A stretch of 60,860 nucleotides of DNA, from NCBI GenBank assembly GCA_002420145.1, contig DIHL01000033.1, positions 1 through 60,860 on the forward strand. Reading direction: 5' to 3'. Origin of the DNA: Bacteroidetes bacterium UBA5697 (GTDB lineage Bacteria > Bacteroidota > Bacteroidia > B-17B0 > Aurantibacillaceae). A program made the translations under genes and the position numbers. The notes under the pieces are model-generated. The model was not told where the DNA came from. It was given only the letters and a program-made list of their open reading frames with translations, and ran no database searches. Of this stretch, positions 18,772 through 26,390 are shown piece after piece (the first letter of the stretch is position 1; each line of letters starts with the position of its first letter).

Positions 18772-19137
18772 TTACAAAGCACGTAATATTTTTTCCATTT
18801 TCTTTCCCTTTGCCAGTTCATCAACCAACTTATCCAAATAGCGTACCTTCTGTGTTAAAGTATTTTCTATTTCCTCCACTCTGTAGCCACAAATAACGCC
18901 AGTAATCAAAGACGCATGAGGATTAAGCTTTGCTTGTTTAAAAAAACTTTCAAACGTCACTTTATCCTTGATGAGTGTGTCTAATTTTTTATCATCAAAA
19001 CCAGTTAACCATCTTATCACCTCATCTAGTTCTTCTTTGCGTCTACCTTTCTTTTCTATTTTGGTGAGATACAAAGGATAAACCGAAGCAAAAGTCATAT
19101 TAGCAAAGCGCTCATCATGTGTGTTGGATGTACTCAT
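18772..19137 (-). CDS. DUF2200 family protein
   Basis: 121-residue soluble protein; the whole length fits the DUF2200 family, with the recognisable stretches FASVYPLYLTKIEKKGR, VIRWLTGF and ITGVICGYRVEEIE. Function unknown; members are scattered among bacteria and often encoded alone. Converges with the PorP/SprF gene, seven bases apart. Confidence 0.85.
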   Translation of the reverse strand: MSTSNTHDERFANMTFASVYPLYLTKIEKKGRRKEELDEVIRWLTGFDDKKLDTLIKDKVTFESFFKQAKLNPHASLITGVICGYRVEEIENTLTQKVRYLDKLVDELAKGKKMEKILRAL

Positions 19138-19169
19138 CTCTTCCTCTTTTTATATTAAAAAAACAAAAC

Positions 19170-19697
19170 TTACTTCGTTGGTTGATTATCTGTATTAGCA
19201 GGTTCCCATAATTCAATTTTGTTACCTTGGCTATCCATAATGTGTACAAATTTTCCGTAGTCGTAGGATGCAATACTATCAAGTATCGTTACTCCATTTG
19301 ATTTAAGTTTAGCAACAAGCCCTTCAATATTTTGAACTCTATAGTTAATCATAAATTCTTTTTTTGAAGGCTCAAAATAATCGCTTCCTGTTTTAAAAGG
19401 AGTCCATTGAAGCGTATTAATTTCATCGGGATTATCTATATTTCTAGAGTCAAAACTTGCGCCATACTCATTAGCATCAATGCCTAAATTTTTATGATAC
19501 CATTCTCTGGTTTCTTTAGGATTATCAGTAAAAAAGAAAATACCACCAATACCTGTTACCTTTGGCGTTGTATCTAATGGTGAATTAGTGTCGTTTGTTT
19601 GATTTTTTTGATTCTCCATAGTGTTTAATGTTTTAGTTTCCGAATCACAACTAGCAAGAACGATGATTAGTGAAAAGATACTTAATATTATTTTCAT
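19170..19697 (-). CDS. Lipoprotein with VOC/glyoxalase-like domain
   Basis: 175 residues. The N-terminus has a lipoprotein signal with lipobox LASC (Cys17), then a low-complexity Asn/Thr linker and a vicinal-oxygen-chelate fold from about residue 48 (GIGGIFFFTDNPKETREWY) to 165 (GNKIELWEP). The glutamate in IELWEP corresponds to a metal ligand in the family. Cytoplasmic relatives lack the signal, so the anchoring is unusual; an internal ATG (MENQKNQ, residue 27) could give a soluble form. Substrate unknown. Confidence 0.78.
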   Translation of the reverse strand: MKIILSIFSLIIVLASCDSETKTLNTMENQKNQTNDTNSPLDTTPKVTGIGGIFFFTDNPKETREWYHKNLGIDANEYGASFDSRNIDNPDEINTLQWTPFKTGSDYFEPSKKEFMINYRVQNIEGLVAKLKSNGVTILDSIASYDYGKFVHIMDSQGNKIELWEPANTDNQPTK

Positions 19698-19886
19698 GTT
19701 TTTGATTCGTGATTTATAGTAGATAGTTTACTTTGTCGTCAACTCGCCTAACAAAACGTTTCCAATAAAGGTACAATGTTTAAAAGCATTTGCAAAGTAA
19801 ATTGTTTACCATTTCTTGAATTTCGAAATCAATCAGAAATTTACTTCTTACTCTATATATCTACAAAACCACATTAACACAAGCCT

Positions 19887-20855
19887 TTATTTTTCCTGCA
19901 TTTGACTCATAAAAAATTTGATGACTTCAAGATTCACATCTGATGTTGTCCAATGTCCAACAGTTTCATATGTTTTAAATATTGGAGTAATCTTATTTTC
20001 TTGATAAATTTTTTGGCATTCCATATATCTTTCTTGAACAGTTCTACCAATGTTATCATTGATTATTTTTCGTTCGTTATCATCATAGGCATCATCAAAC
20101 TGAACGGCATCATTGTCGTCTAGTTTTCCCATATAGATAAACTGAGGGATAGATTGATATACATCAATATTAAATTTTTTACTAAATAATTTCTGAAAGT
20201 CGTTTATTCCAATGGGATAGTTGAGTTTAATGCCATTTTTTTGGTTTTGAGGAAGCACAAGTTCCCCGTTAAATCCTCCTATAGCTAATGCTTTTATTTT
20301 TTCAGGATCTATAAACGAAAAGCGATTTGTAAAAGTAGCGGAAGCCGAAAAACCATTCATGAAAAACTTTGGAGCAACCAAAATATTCATAGCCATTAAA
20401 ATACGTTTGGCATCTGTAATCATTTCTAATAATTGCAAATCCAATCGTTTAAGTTGGGACGATTTTTCTAGCATAACATCTCTATCTAAAGCATGAGTAT
20501 ACATAAGAGGTTGAGACTCTGGCCTAGGAAAAATGGGGACAAGCAAAGGAATTTTAAGTTCTGTAGCAATGTTATTACCAACCGAACTAACCGAGGCTAA
20601 ATCAATAGCATATTGTTTATGAACATCCATGCTATCTGATATTTTACCAGTATTATTTGGTTCTACAAGCAAGTATGTTTTTTGATTTAGAGGAGTTCCT
20701 TTTGGAATAAATAAAATATAATCATTATGAAATCCCTTTTCGGGGTTCTTTTTGATAATAAGTAAACTATCTTTTTTTAAAGTTTGTTCTATTAAATTTT
20801 GGGTAAAAGAACCCAAATAGGTCATGATAAAAACTACAGTAATTATTGATTTCAT
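19887..20855 (-). CDS. Secreted alpha/beta-hydrolase-like protein
   Basis: 322 residues with a signal peptide (MKSIITVVFIMTYLGSFTQ). The segment NGFSASATF fits a nucleophile elbow GxSxS with Ser as the candidate nucleophile; upstream PLLVPIFPRP and downstream GHWTTSDVN (candidate catalytic His) fit an esterase-like alpha/beta hydrolase. I do not recognise a characterised enzyme and the acid residue is not assigned. It stands alone, just beyond the cassette region. Confidence 0.65.
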   Translation of the reverse strand: MKSIITVVFIMTYLGSFTQNLIEQTLKKDSLLIIKKNPEKGFHNDYILFIPKGTPLNQKTYLLVEPNNTGKISDSMDVHKQYAIDLASVSSVGNNIATELKIPLLVPIFPRPESQPLMYTHALDRDVMLEKSSQLKRLDLQLLEMITDAKRILMAMNILVAPKFFMNGFSASATFTNRFSFIDPEKIKALAIGGFNGELVLPQNQKNGIKLNYPIGINDFQKLFSKKFNIDVYQSIPQFIYMGKLDDNDAVQFDDAYDDNERKIINDNIGRTVQERYMECQKIYQENKITPIFKTYETVGHWTTSDVNLEVIKFFMSQMQEK

Positions 20856-20959
20856 AGTAAAATAAATTAATTTATGTTACTATGACGTTTAAACTTAAAG
20901 ATTTGTTACAGAAGAATTAAAGAAATTACGGAAATATTTCTATCTAGACTATTTAATGA

Positions 20960-21026
20960 GATTTTTTGGAGCGACCGCTTTTGCAAAAGCTTTGATGCCC
21001 GCATTACTGGTAGGTGCTGTTATAAG
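20960..21026 (-). repeat. Candidate second attC-like site (partial)
   Basis: Minus strand: core CTTATAAC (21026-21019), a short CG-containing stretch, then the perfect 14-bp palindrome GCTTTTGCAAAAGC (20990-20977). The matching GTT-containing core at the far end is not visible, so this is either a degenerate site or the cassette-chromosome junction. Confidence 0.35.
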
Positions 21027-21044
21027 TTGCCAGCCACACACAGT

Positions 21045-21359
21045 TTATTTATCTTTCACATGCAGGTCGACACCTTTTGCTAAACAGACCCCACATTTTA
21101 TTTTGCCATTTAGGTCGATGTTTGCCGCAAACACATTTAGTTCGAGCGGAAGTCTCTTAAGATAACCTGGTCTTATAAAATGTAGTGTTGTCGTGAGCAA
21201 TAGTTTGTTGGTAGTGGTATTGTCTAAAGTATTTCTAATTGGGTCAACTGTTGTCACTAACAAATATGAAAACACACCTATATTAATCCTTTCAATTTTC
21301 TCTATTTGTCTAGAGTGGTTGAATTCTGTCCAGTCGATTGATGTTAGATATAAATTCAT
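21045..21359 (-). CDS. Hypothetical 104-residue cassette ORF
   Basis: Begins about 54 bases after the cassette junction and stops 18 bases before the attC-like core, the tight fit expected of a cassette ORF; this is the main reason to keep it. The protein (MNLYLTSIDWTEFNHSRQ...) matches nothing I recognise; it has a CGVC pair near the C-terminus and no signal peptide or membrane helix. Opposite-strand ORFs here run through the palindrome and are discounted. Could also be a decayed gene. Confidence 0.45.
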   Translation of the reverse strand: MNLYLTSIDWTEFNHSRQIEKIERINIGVFSYLLVTTVDPIRNTLDNTTTNKLLLTTTLHFIRPGYLKRLPLELNVFAANIDLNGKIKCGVCLAKGVDLHVKDK

Positions 21360-21406
21360 ATTTCGAAAGTGTCGTTATGATTTATGCGTTTTGTCTAGGC
21401 TGGTTA

Positions 21407-21542
21407 CTTATAACGTTTTCGGGCTTTGCGTTCGGGCGGGTTTCGGAGCACAAAACTGTCAGCCAGCACTGAATTTGAATAGAAGCACAAAGTTTCAAGT
21501 TTGCACGTCAGCCCGCCTGACGCAAAACCCGTGTTAGCGGTA
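21407..21542 (-). repeat. attC-like imperfect palindrome (136 bp)
   Basis: Minus-strand order: TACCGCTAAC core (21542-21533), arm at 21531-21512, a ~70-base variable centre, complementary arm at 21440-21420, then GTTATAAG (21414-21407). The arms pair as CGGG/CCCG, GCGT/ACGC and GGCGGG/CCCGCC with unpaired bases between the blocks, as in integron attC sites; the outer cores hold the required AAC and GTT. It is markedly GC-richer than the neighbouring DNA. Confidence 0.65.
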
Positions 21543-22326
21543 GTTTTTTATTTTCTATTTTTTCGTTTTAACTTTTTTGCCAATTTTATTGAATGTTTCA
21601 ATGAGTTAATATTTGTCCAGTCGTGATGTGAAACTATAATATAATTTGGGTTAGGAAATTTCTCTTTTACTTTCTGCAAAGTCGTGTAATATTCTTTTAC
21701 ATTTCCGTCTCTAAAAAACCTAAATTTTCAGCTTCTGCACCTTTTATTAAACAACCACCGTAGAGGACTTTTTCTTTCTCGAACCAAATAACGATATTAT
21801 CTTCTGTATGTCCTTGCCCTGGATAGTATGTTTCAAAAGTATGTTGTCCTATGCTAAATACAGTGTCTTTTTCCATTAAGTATTCGGCTCTTTTTTTGTC
21901 ATTTTTTTTGCTTAATTCGTCTGTTAGTTTAGTTGTGTATGTTTTAATTCCTTGTCTCTTGTAATATTCAAGTCCTTCTGTTCTGTCGCTATGCCAATGA
22001 GTTGCAATGCAAATTGTTACATTTTTATTGTGTTTCAATTTGATACTGTCAAGCAATGGTTGAAACTGTGTTGTGTCCCAAGGTGTGTCAAACAATACAA
22101 CGCCACTATTTGTAAGTAAATACATTCCATTTGCAGGTATTTGGCTTCCTTCGTAAGTGTTGTATGTTGTATAAATATAAAAGTCGCCTGTAAAGTGTGA
22201 TATTTTAAGTTTAGGTTCTTGGGTCTGTCCAAAAATTTTGGTCAGTGAGAAAAGGAAAATTATTGTCAATATTAATGTTCTCATTCACTTTTTTTTGATT
22301 ACGGTCAGTCTTAAAATTACCGCTAA
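21414..22326 (-). mobile_element. Putative integron-like gene cassette 1 (metallo-beta-lactamase)
   Basis: Minus strand: the cassette opens with TTAGCGGTA after G at 22327, has a 42-base leader, the beta-lactamase gene, and closes with the attC-like site whose first core TACCGCTAAC (21542-21533) is the exact complement of the opening GTTAGCGGTA (22327-22318). Only 5 bases separate the restored stop codon (21548) from that core. No integrase gene is present in the window, so at best this is an orphan cassette cluster; recombination here is inference from architecture. Confidence 0.6.
21548..22284 (-). pseudogene. Subclass B1 metallo-beta-lactamase (BlaB-like), frame broken at T TTT TTA
   Basis: Periplasmic zinc enzyme that hydrolyses beta-lactams including carbapenems (family knowledge). 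Signal peptide to about residue 20; Zn1 ligands H96 and H98 in HWHSDR with H159 in GQGHTEDN; Zn2 ligands D100 and C178 in GGCLIK; B1-typical K181 and N187. The primary frame stops at 21697 after 195 residues, before the last ligand. A -1 shift at the heptamer T TTT TTA (21718-21712) opens 54 more codons to 21548, ending like other B1 enzymes and providing the missing H220 in VSHHDW; the joined product is 245 residues, a normal B1 length. The break is one missing T in a homopolymer, programmed slippage or a sequencing error; I cannot choose from sequence alone. The motif spacing resembles BlaB of Elizabethkingia. It is the cargo of cassette 1. Confidence 0.85.
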
Positions 22327-22327
22327 C
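22318..22327 (-). repeat. Outer core of cassette 1
   Basis: TACCGCTAAC on the plus strand, exact reverse complement of the 10-mer at 21533-21542. It marks the upstream boundary of the beta-lactamase cassette. Confidence 0.65.
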
Positions 22328-22408
22328 TAGCTTATATGTTTAATTTTTATAAAGATATAATACCAAATACAGGAAATATGTTTAGTGTTTTAATATATAT
22401 CACTCTAT

Positions 22409-22504
22409 CAAATATAACAAAAAAATCCCCCAACAATTCTGTTGAGGGATTCTTAATTTATAGAGTTTAAAAATTATTTTAATTTAAAAGCTACTTTTAC
22501 TTTT
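22409..22504. repeat. Direct repeat A: duplicated 3' end and terminator of metK
   Basis: 96 bp, about 90% identical to 23555-23651. It includes a metK terminal-codon remnant (reads KVKVAFKLK-stop on the minus strand against KVKAAFKLK in metK) plus the hairpin and the A-rich tail. It overlaps the last bases of rhuM. Confidence 0.85.
22420..22450 (-). terminator. Terminator after rhuM (copy within repeat A)
   Basis: Minus-strand hairpin with stem at 22425-22435 against 22440-22450 (one bulged C), loop GAAT, then a T run. It is a copy of the metK terminator. Confidence 0.8.
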
Positions 22505-23498
22505 TTCCTTTTAGATTCTTAATCTCTTTATCAAAATCACTTTCATAGTTTTTATCTTGAATAATTCGGTATTTATCAAATTCTAATTCTGCTTTTAATT
22601 TCGCCTCAAGCATTGATACTTTTCCTTTATCATTTAATATTGGATAATTAGATAATTGTAAAAAGCTATCTAGAAATTTTGCCCAATCTTGCATGGTTGT
22701 TACCAAACCTCTTTGAGCATTATTTTCTGCTAAATCTAAATAGGCAGAAACTATTCTATTAAGTTCATTTATGTGTTGTTCATTTAAATAGTTTTTTGCT
22801 ACAGTAATATCACTTTTAAAAATTTTACCATTTGGAGCATCCTTCCAAGTGTTTAAACCCATAAAGAGTTTAGTAGCATCTGCTTCTGTGTAAATAATTT
22901 CTGCTGCTGTTTTGCCTGTTATTGCCCAATGCAATTTATTTTGTACAGAAGCAAAAAAAGTTTGAGTAGTTATACTATCTCTGTCGTAATCCACACTTAA
23001 AGCGTAGATGTCTGTAATTTTCTGATAAAATCTTCGCTCACTAGCTCGTATTTCTCTTATACGCTCTAATAATTCATCGAAATAATCTTTACCGAAATTT
23101 TTGCCTTGCTTTAAACGTTCATCATCTATAACAAAACCTTTTATTATAAACTCTTTTAAAGTATTACTGGCCCATATTCGAAATTGAGTTGCCTGAGATG
23201 AATTTACGCGATAACCAACAGCTAAAACAGATTCTATTCGATAATATTCTACACTACGCTTTACCTCTCTCTTGCCTTCTTTTTGAACTATTTCCAAAAT
23301 GGAAATAGTTGCTTCTTTTTGCAACTCATTACTATCGTAAATATTTGTTAAATGCTTACTAATGGCTGGCACGGCAACCCCAAATAAGTGAGCCATTGCT
23401 TTTTGAGTTAACCAAAAAGTATCATTATTAAATAACACCTCAACATTTACATTGCCCTGTGGTGTATTGTATAATAGTATATTTTTTAAGGTACTCAT
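22497..23498 (-). CDS. RhuM family protein
   Basis: 333-residue soluble protein of the RhuM family (named from Salmonella pathogenicity island 3; molecular function unsettled). Recognisable segments: DTFWLTQKAMAHLFGV near residue 27 (a helix-turn-helix-like start), YRIESVLAVGYRVNSSQATQF and the FRIWASNTLKEFIIKGFVID core. The family is patchy and typical of accessory DNA, often near restriction systems or islands. Here it is bracketed by direct repeats of the metK 3' end, so it was very likely inserted there. No recombinase accompanies it. Confidence 0.88.
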   Translation of the reverse strand: MSTLKNILLYNTPQGNVNVEVLFNNDTFWLTQKAMAHLFGVAVPAISKHLTNIYDSNELQKEATISILEIVQKEGKREVKRSVEYYRIESVLAVGYRVNSSQATQFRIWASNTLKEFIIKGFVIDDERLKQGKNFGKDYFDELLERIREIRASERRFYQKITDIYALSVDYDRDSITTQTFFASVQNKLHWAITGKTAAEIIYTEADATKLFMGLNTWKDAPNGKIFKSDITVAKNYLNEQHINELNRIVSAYLDLAENNAQRGLVTTMQDWAKFLDSFLQLSNYPILNDKGKVSMLEAKLKAELEFDKYRIIQDKNYESDFDKEIKNLKGKK

Positions 23499-23554
23499 TG
23501 TTTCTATAATTTATTTTGGTTTATAACATTCTTTAAATTACCAAAAGATTAAAC

Positions 23555-23651
23555 CAAATATAACAAAAAATCCCCCTAACAATTCTGTTGGGGGGATTCT
23601 TAATTTATGGAGTTTTAAAATTATTTTAATTTAAAAGCTGCTTTTACTTTT
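23555..23651. repeat. Direct repeat B: native 3' end and terminator of metK
   Basis: 97 bp covering the last ten codons of metK, the terminator and the AT-rich tail; partner of repeat A at 22409-22504. The rhuM gene lies exactly between the two copies. Confidence 0.85.
23564..23597 (-). terminator. metK terminator
   Basis: 12-bp minus-strand stem with one G-U pair (ATCCCCCTAACA with TGTTGGGGGGAT), four-base loop, then a T run. Confidence 0.88.
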
Positions 23652-24874
23652 GATACGTAATCTAATTTCTCCCAAGTAAATAATTCAACTTTCATTGTTT
23701 TTGTTTTTCCATCAGGTGATTTGAAGGTTTTAGTAACTACTTCGTTCTTACGTCCCATGTGTCCGTATGCTGCTGTTTCGCTATACATTGGTGTACGTAA
23801 TTTGAAACGTTGCTCAATAAAGTAAGGACGCATGTCAAATACTTTTTGAACGATTTTAGCAATCTCACCATCCGTCATTTTTACTTTTGATGTACCATAA
23901 GTATCAATAAAAATACCCATTGGTTGTGCTACACCAATAGCATAAGATACTTGAACTAATACTTCAGAACAAACACCTGCTGCTACTAAGTTTTTAGCAA
24001 TGTGACGAGTTGCATAGGCTGCAGAACGGTCAACCTTACTTGGATCTTTACCAGAGAAAGCTCCACCACCGTGAGCTCCTTTTCCACCGTAAGTATCTAC
24101 AATAATTTTACGTCCTGTTAAACCTGTATCTCCGTGTGGTCCACCGATTACAAATTTACCAGTTGGGTTAATATGGTAATTAATTTTGTTATTGAATAAA
24201 TGCGCGTATTTAGGATAGTTCTTTTTAACTCTAGGAATTAAAATATCGATGATATCCTTTTTAATTTTAGCTAACATTTTTGGCTCTGTATCAAAATCAT
24301 CATGTTGTGTAGAAACAACAATCGCATCAATACGAACGGGTTCGTTGTTATCGTTGTATTCTAAAGTAACTTGAGATTTTGCATCAGGACGTAAATATTT
24401 AATTTGTTTATTCTCTCTACGTAATGCTGCTAATTCTAATAAAATACCATGAGCTAAATCTAATGCTAAAGGCATATAGTTAGCTGTTTCGTTAGTTGCA
24501 TAACCAAACATCATCCCTTGATCACCAGCACCTTGCTCTTCTTTTTTCTTTCTGTCAACACCTTGATTGATATCAGCAGATTGCTCATGAATAGCAGATA
24601 AAATACCGCAAGAGTTAGCCTCAAACATGTATTCTGATTTTGTATATCCAATTTTACGAATCACTTCACGAGCAATTTCTTGAACATCTAAATATGCTTT
24701 TGATTTAACCTCTCCAGCTAAAACAACCTGACCAGTTGTTACTAAAGTTTCGCAAGCTACTTTACTTTGTGGATCGAACGCTAAAAAATTATCAATTAAT
24801 GCGTCTGAAATTTGATCGGCAACCTTATCTGGATGGCCTTCTGATACTGATTCTGAGGTGAAAAGATATCCCAT
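23621..24874 (-). CDS. metK: S-adenosylmethionine synthase
   Basis: Makes S-adenosylmethionine from methionine and ATP; homotetramer in the cytoplasm. The full 417 residues show the expected blocks: FTSESVSEGHPDKVADQISD at the N-terminus (ATP and Mg binding), GAGDQGMMFGYA, the P-loop-like GGGAFSGKDPSKVDRSAAY near residue 265, and RHIAKNLVAAG. Its 3' end was the apparent target of the rhuM insertion, and the reading frame is intact. Confidence 0.97.
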   Translation of the reverse strand: MGYLFTSESVSEGHPDKVADQISDALIDNFLAFDPQSKVACETLVTTGQVVLAGEVKSKAYLDVQEIAREVIRKIGYTKSEYMFEANSCGILSAIHEQSADINQGVDRKKKEEQGAGDQGMMFGYATNETANYMPLALDLAHGILLELAALRRENKQIKYLRPDAKSQVTLEYNDNNEPVRIDAIVVSTQHDDFDTEPKMLAKIKKDIIDILIPRVKKNYPKYAHLFNNKINYHINPTGKFVIGGPHGDTGLTGRKIIVDTYGGKGAHGGGAFSGKDPSKVDRSAAYATRHIAKNLVAAGVCSEVLVQVSYAIGVAQPMGIFIDTYGTSKVKMTDGEIAKIVQKVFDMRPYFIEQRFKLRTPMYSETAAYGHMGRKNEVVTKTFKSPDGKTKTMKVELFTWEKLDYVSKVKAAFKLK

Positions 24875-24926
24875 GTTTATTATTTATGTTGTTTTTTAAT
24901 TAGTTTATTTTTTAATACAAGAGCAA

Positions 24927-24934
24927 CAAATTTA
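24927..24934 (-). promoter_or_regulatory. Candidate metK -7 box
   Basis: Minus-strand TAAATTTG (TAnnTTTG), 52 bases before the metK start. No clear TTG at the usual distance, so moderate. Confidence 0.4.
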
Positions 24935-24984
24935 AAGTTTTGAATTGGTAATAAAAAAAATGTTTTGAACAATTAAGTTAATGT

Positions 24985-25100
24985 CAATTCGAGTGATTTT
25001 TTGCCTGTCTCTTTGTAAAAAATAGTATCGAGAACTTGATCATCATCTTCTCGACACGTACTTGCAAAATACAAGCAAGTACTACTCGAAGTGACAATTT
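24985..25100. repeat. Intergenic palindromic repeat between metK and ilvE
   Basis: Contains the stem GTACTTGC...GCAAGTAC around 25049-25075 flanked by TCTCGAC and TCGAAGTGAC half-sites, resembling the dispersed TCTCGACTTCGCTCGAAGTG element seen again at 43749. Noncoding; the gap holds nothing else apart from the ilvE terminator. Confidence 0.5.
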
Positions 25101-25109
25101 TATCAATTA

Positions 25110-25145
25110 AAAAGCCTTATTCACATGTATGCGAATAAGGCTTTT
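25110..25145 (-). terminator. ilvE terminator
   Basis: 13-bp inverted repeat AAAAGCCTTATTC / GAATAAGGCTTTT with a ten-base centre; A and T runs on both sides make it possibly bidirectional. Confidence 0.85.
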
Positions 25146-25158
25146 GTATGTAAATCGA

Positions 25159-26226
25159 TTACTTCACTTTATACATCCATCCCATTTTATCTTCTAACTT
25201 ACCTTTACGAATACCTCTTAAGGTTTCGTCCACCTTATTAGAGAACTTACGTTCTGCTACTGGAGGTAATTCCATATAATCTTCTTTATATCCAATACCA
25301 ATAATTGGAGCAATAGTAGCAGCAGTACCTACACCAAATGCTTCTTTAATTTCGCCTTTAGCATGTGCATCCAAAATTTCTTGAATCGAAATTTTACGCT
25401 CTTCCACATTCATTCCCCAATCTCTCGCTAAAGCTAATACGCTTCTACGAGTAATACCATCTAAAATGGTATCGCTTAATGCAGGAGTAACTACCGAATT
25501 GCCAATCACAAACATTAGGTTCATTGTTCCTGATTCTTCTAAATAAGAATGTGTTGCTCCATCTGTCCAAATAACTTGTTGGTAGCCTTTTTGTTGTGCT
25601 AATTTTGTTGGGTATAAACTACGACCGTAGTTTCCAGCTGCCTTCACAAAACCTACACCACCTTGCACCGCACGAATGTAATTGGTTTCAATTAAAACTT
25701 TAATTGGCTCACTATAGTATTTACCTGCAGGGCAAGTAATAATCACAAATTTATAAGTATCACTTGGTTTCACTCCAATTGCTTCATCAGTAGCAATTAA
25801 AAACGGACGGATATATAACGAACCAGTTTCTGATGTTGGAACCCAAGCTAAATCTAATTTTAACAATTCTAATAAGCCACCCATAAAAATCTCTTCTGGC
25901 ACCTCAGGCATTGCCATACGGATAGCAGACTTATTCATTCGGTTAAAATTATCAATCGGTCTAAAAACACTTACTTCACCAGATTCAGATTTGTAAGCCT
26001 TCATTCCTTCAAATATAGCTTGACCGTAGTGCAACGCAGACATGGCATAACTCATTGGGACATCTCTATATGGAGTAATGGTTAATTTTCCCCATTTTCC
26101 ATCAGCGTATTCAGCAATAAACATATGATCTGAAAAACATTTTCCAAAAGGAACATTATTTACATCGTATTCACCCACTCTACTGTGAGCTGTTTTTTCA
26201 ATTTTAATATCAGCGTTTGCTATCAT
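25159..26226 (-). CDS. ilvE: Branched-chain amino acid aminotransferase
   Basis: PLP enzyme for the last step of Ile, Leu and Val synthesis (and the first of their breakdown). 355 residues, the long fold-type IV form: FGKCFSDHMF and ALHYGQAIFEGMKAYK near the N-terminus, the PLP lysine region GGVGFVKAAGNYGRS around residue 190, and EESGTMNLMFV and GVGTAATIAPI toward the end. Monocistronic with its own terminator; other ilv genes are not in the window. Confidence 0.95.
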   Translation of the reverse strand: MIANADIKIEKTAHSRVGEYDVNNVPFGKCFSDHMFIAEYADGKWGKLTITPYRDVPMSYAMSALHYGQAIFEGMKAYKSESGEVSVFRPIDNFNRMNKSAIRMAMPEVPEEIFMGGLLELLKLDLAWVPTSETGSLYIRPFLIATDEAIGVKPSDTYKFVIITCPAGKYYSEPIKVLIETNYIRAVQGGVGFVKAAGNYGRSLYPTKLAQQKGYQQVIWTDGATHSYLEESGTMNLMFVIGNSVVTPALSDTILDGITRRSVLALARDWGMNVEERKISIQEILDAHAKGEIKEAFGVGTAATIAPIIGIGYKEDYMELPPVAERKFSNKVDETLRGIRKGKLEDKMGWMYKVK

Positions 26227-26390
26227 TATTTCAGTATTGTATTAAACAAATTAGCACATAATTTTTGTTAGTACAAACTTTTTGGTCGATTATTTTAAGG
26301 GGTTTAAGGAAAATAAAGCAATTCTGTATTTTTTCTTTAAAAATTTGTTTTTACAATAATTTCACTATTTTCGTATAACTTATCAACAAT

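Larger units (their letters stand above)
20956..21413 (-). mobile_element. Putative integron-like gene cassette 2 (unknown 104-residue ORF)
   Basis: Read on the minus strand, this unit starts at TTATAAG (21413) after the G at 21414, the core junction of the preceding attC-like site. It carries one small ORF and then CTTATAAC at 21026-21019, the exact complement of its own 5' core GTTATAAG (21414-21407). That reciprocal match is what an inserted integron cassette should show. Its far boundary is unclear: no GTT core is seen beyond the palindrome at 20977-20990, so the second site may be truncated. Confidence 0.45.

Noticed and set aside
20956..21165. Plus-strand ORF of 69 residues
   Set aside because: It overlaps the second attC-like site and the tail of the cassette 2 ORF; no coding signs.
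21193..21537. Plus-strand ORF of 114 residues over the attC-like site
   Set aside because: Its C-terminal part is a translation of the palindrome, the remainder opposes the cassette ORF, and no family is seen.
21548..22284. Glyoxalase II or other MBL-fold hydrolase
   Set aside because: HxHxDR, GGCxxK and NLG order, signal peptide and length match subclass B1 beta-lactamases specifically.
21407..22327. Insertion sequence with terminal inverted repeats
   Set aside because: No transposase, and the inverted cores are embedded in attC-like structure that matches cassette logic better.
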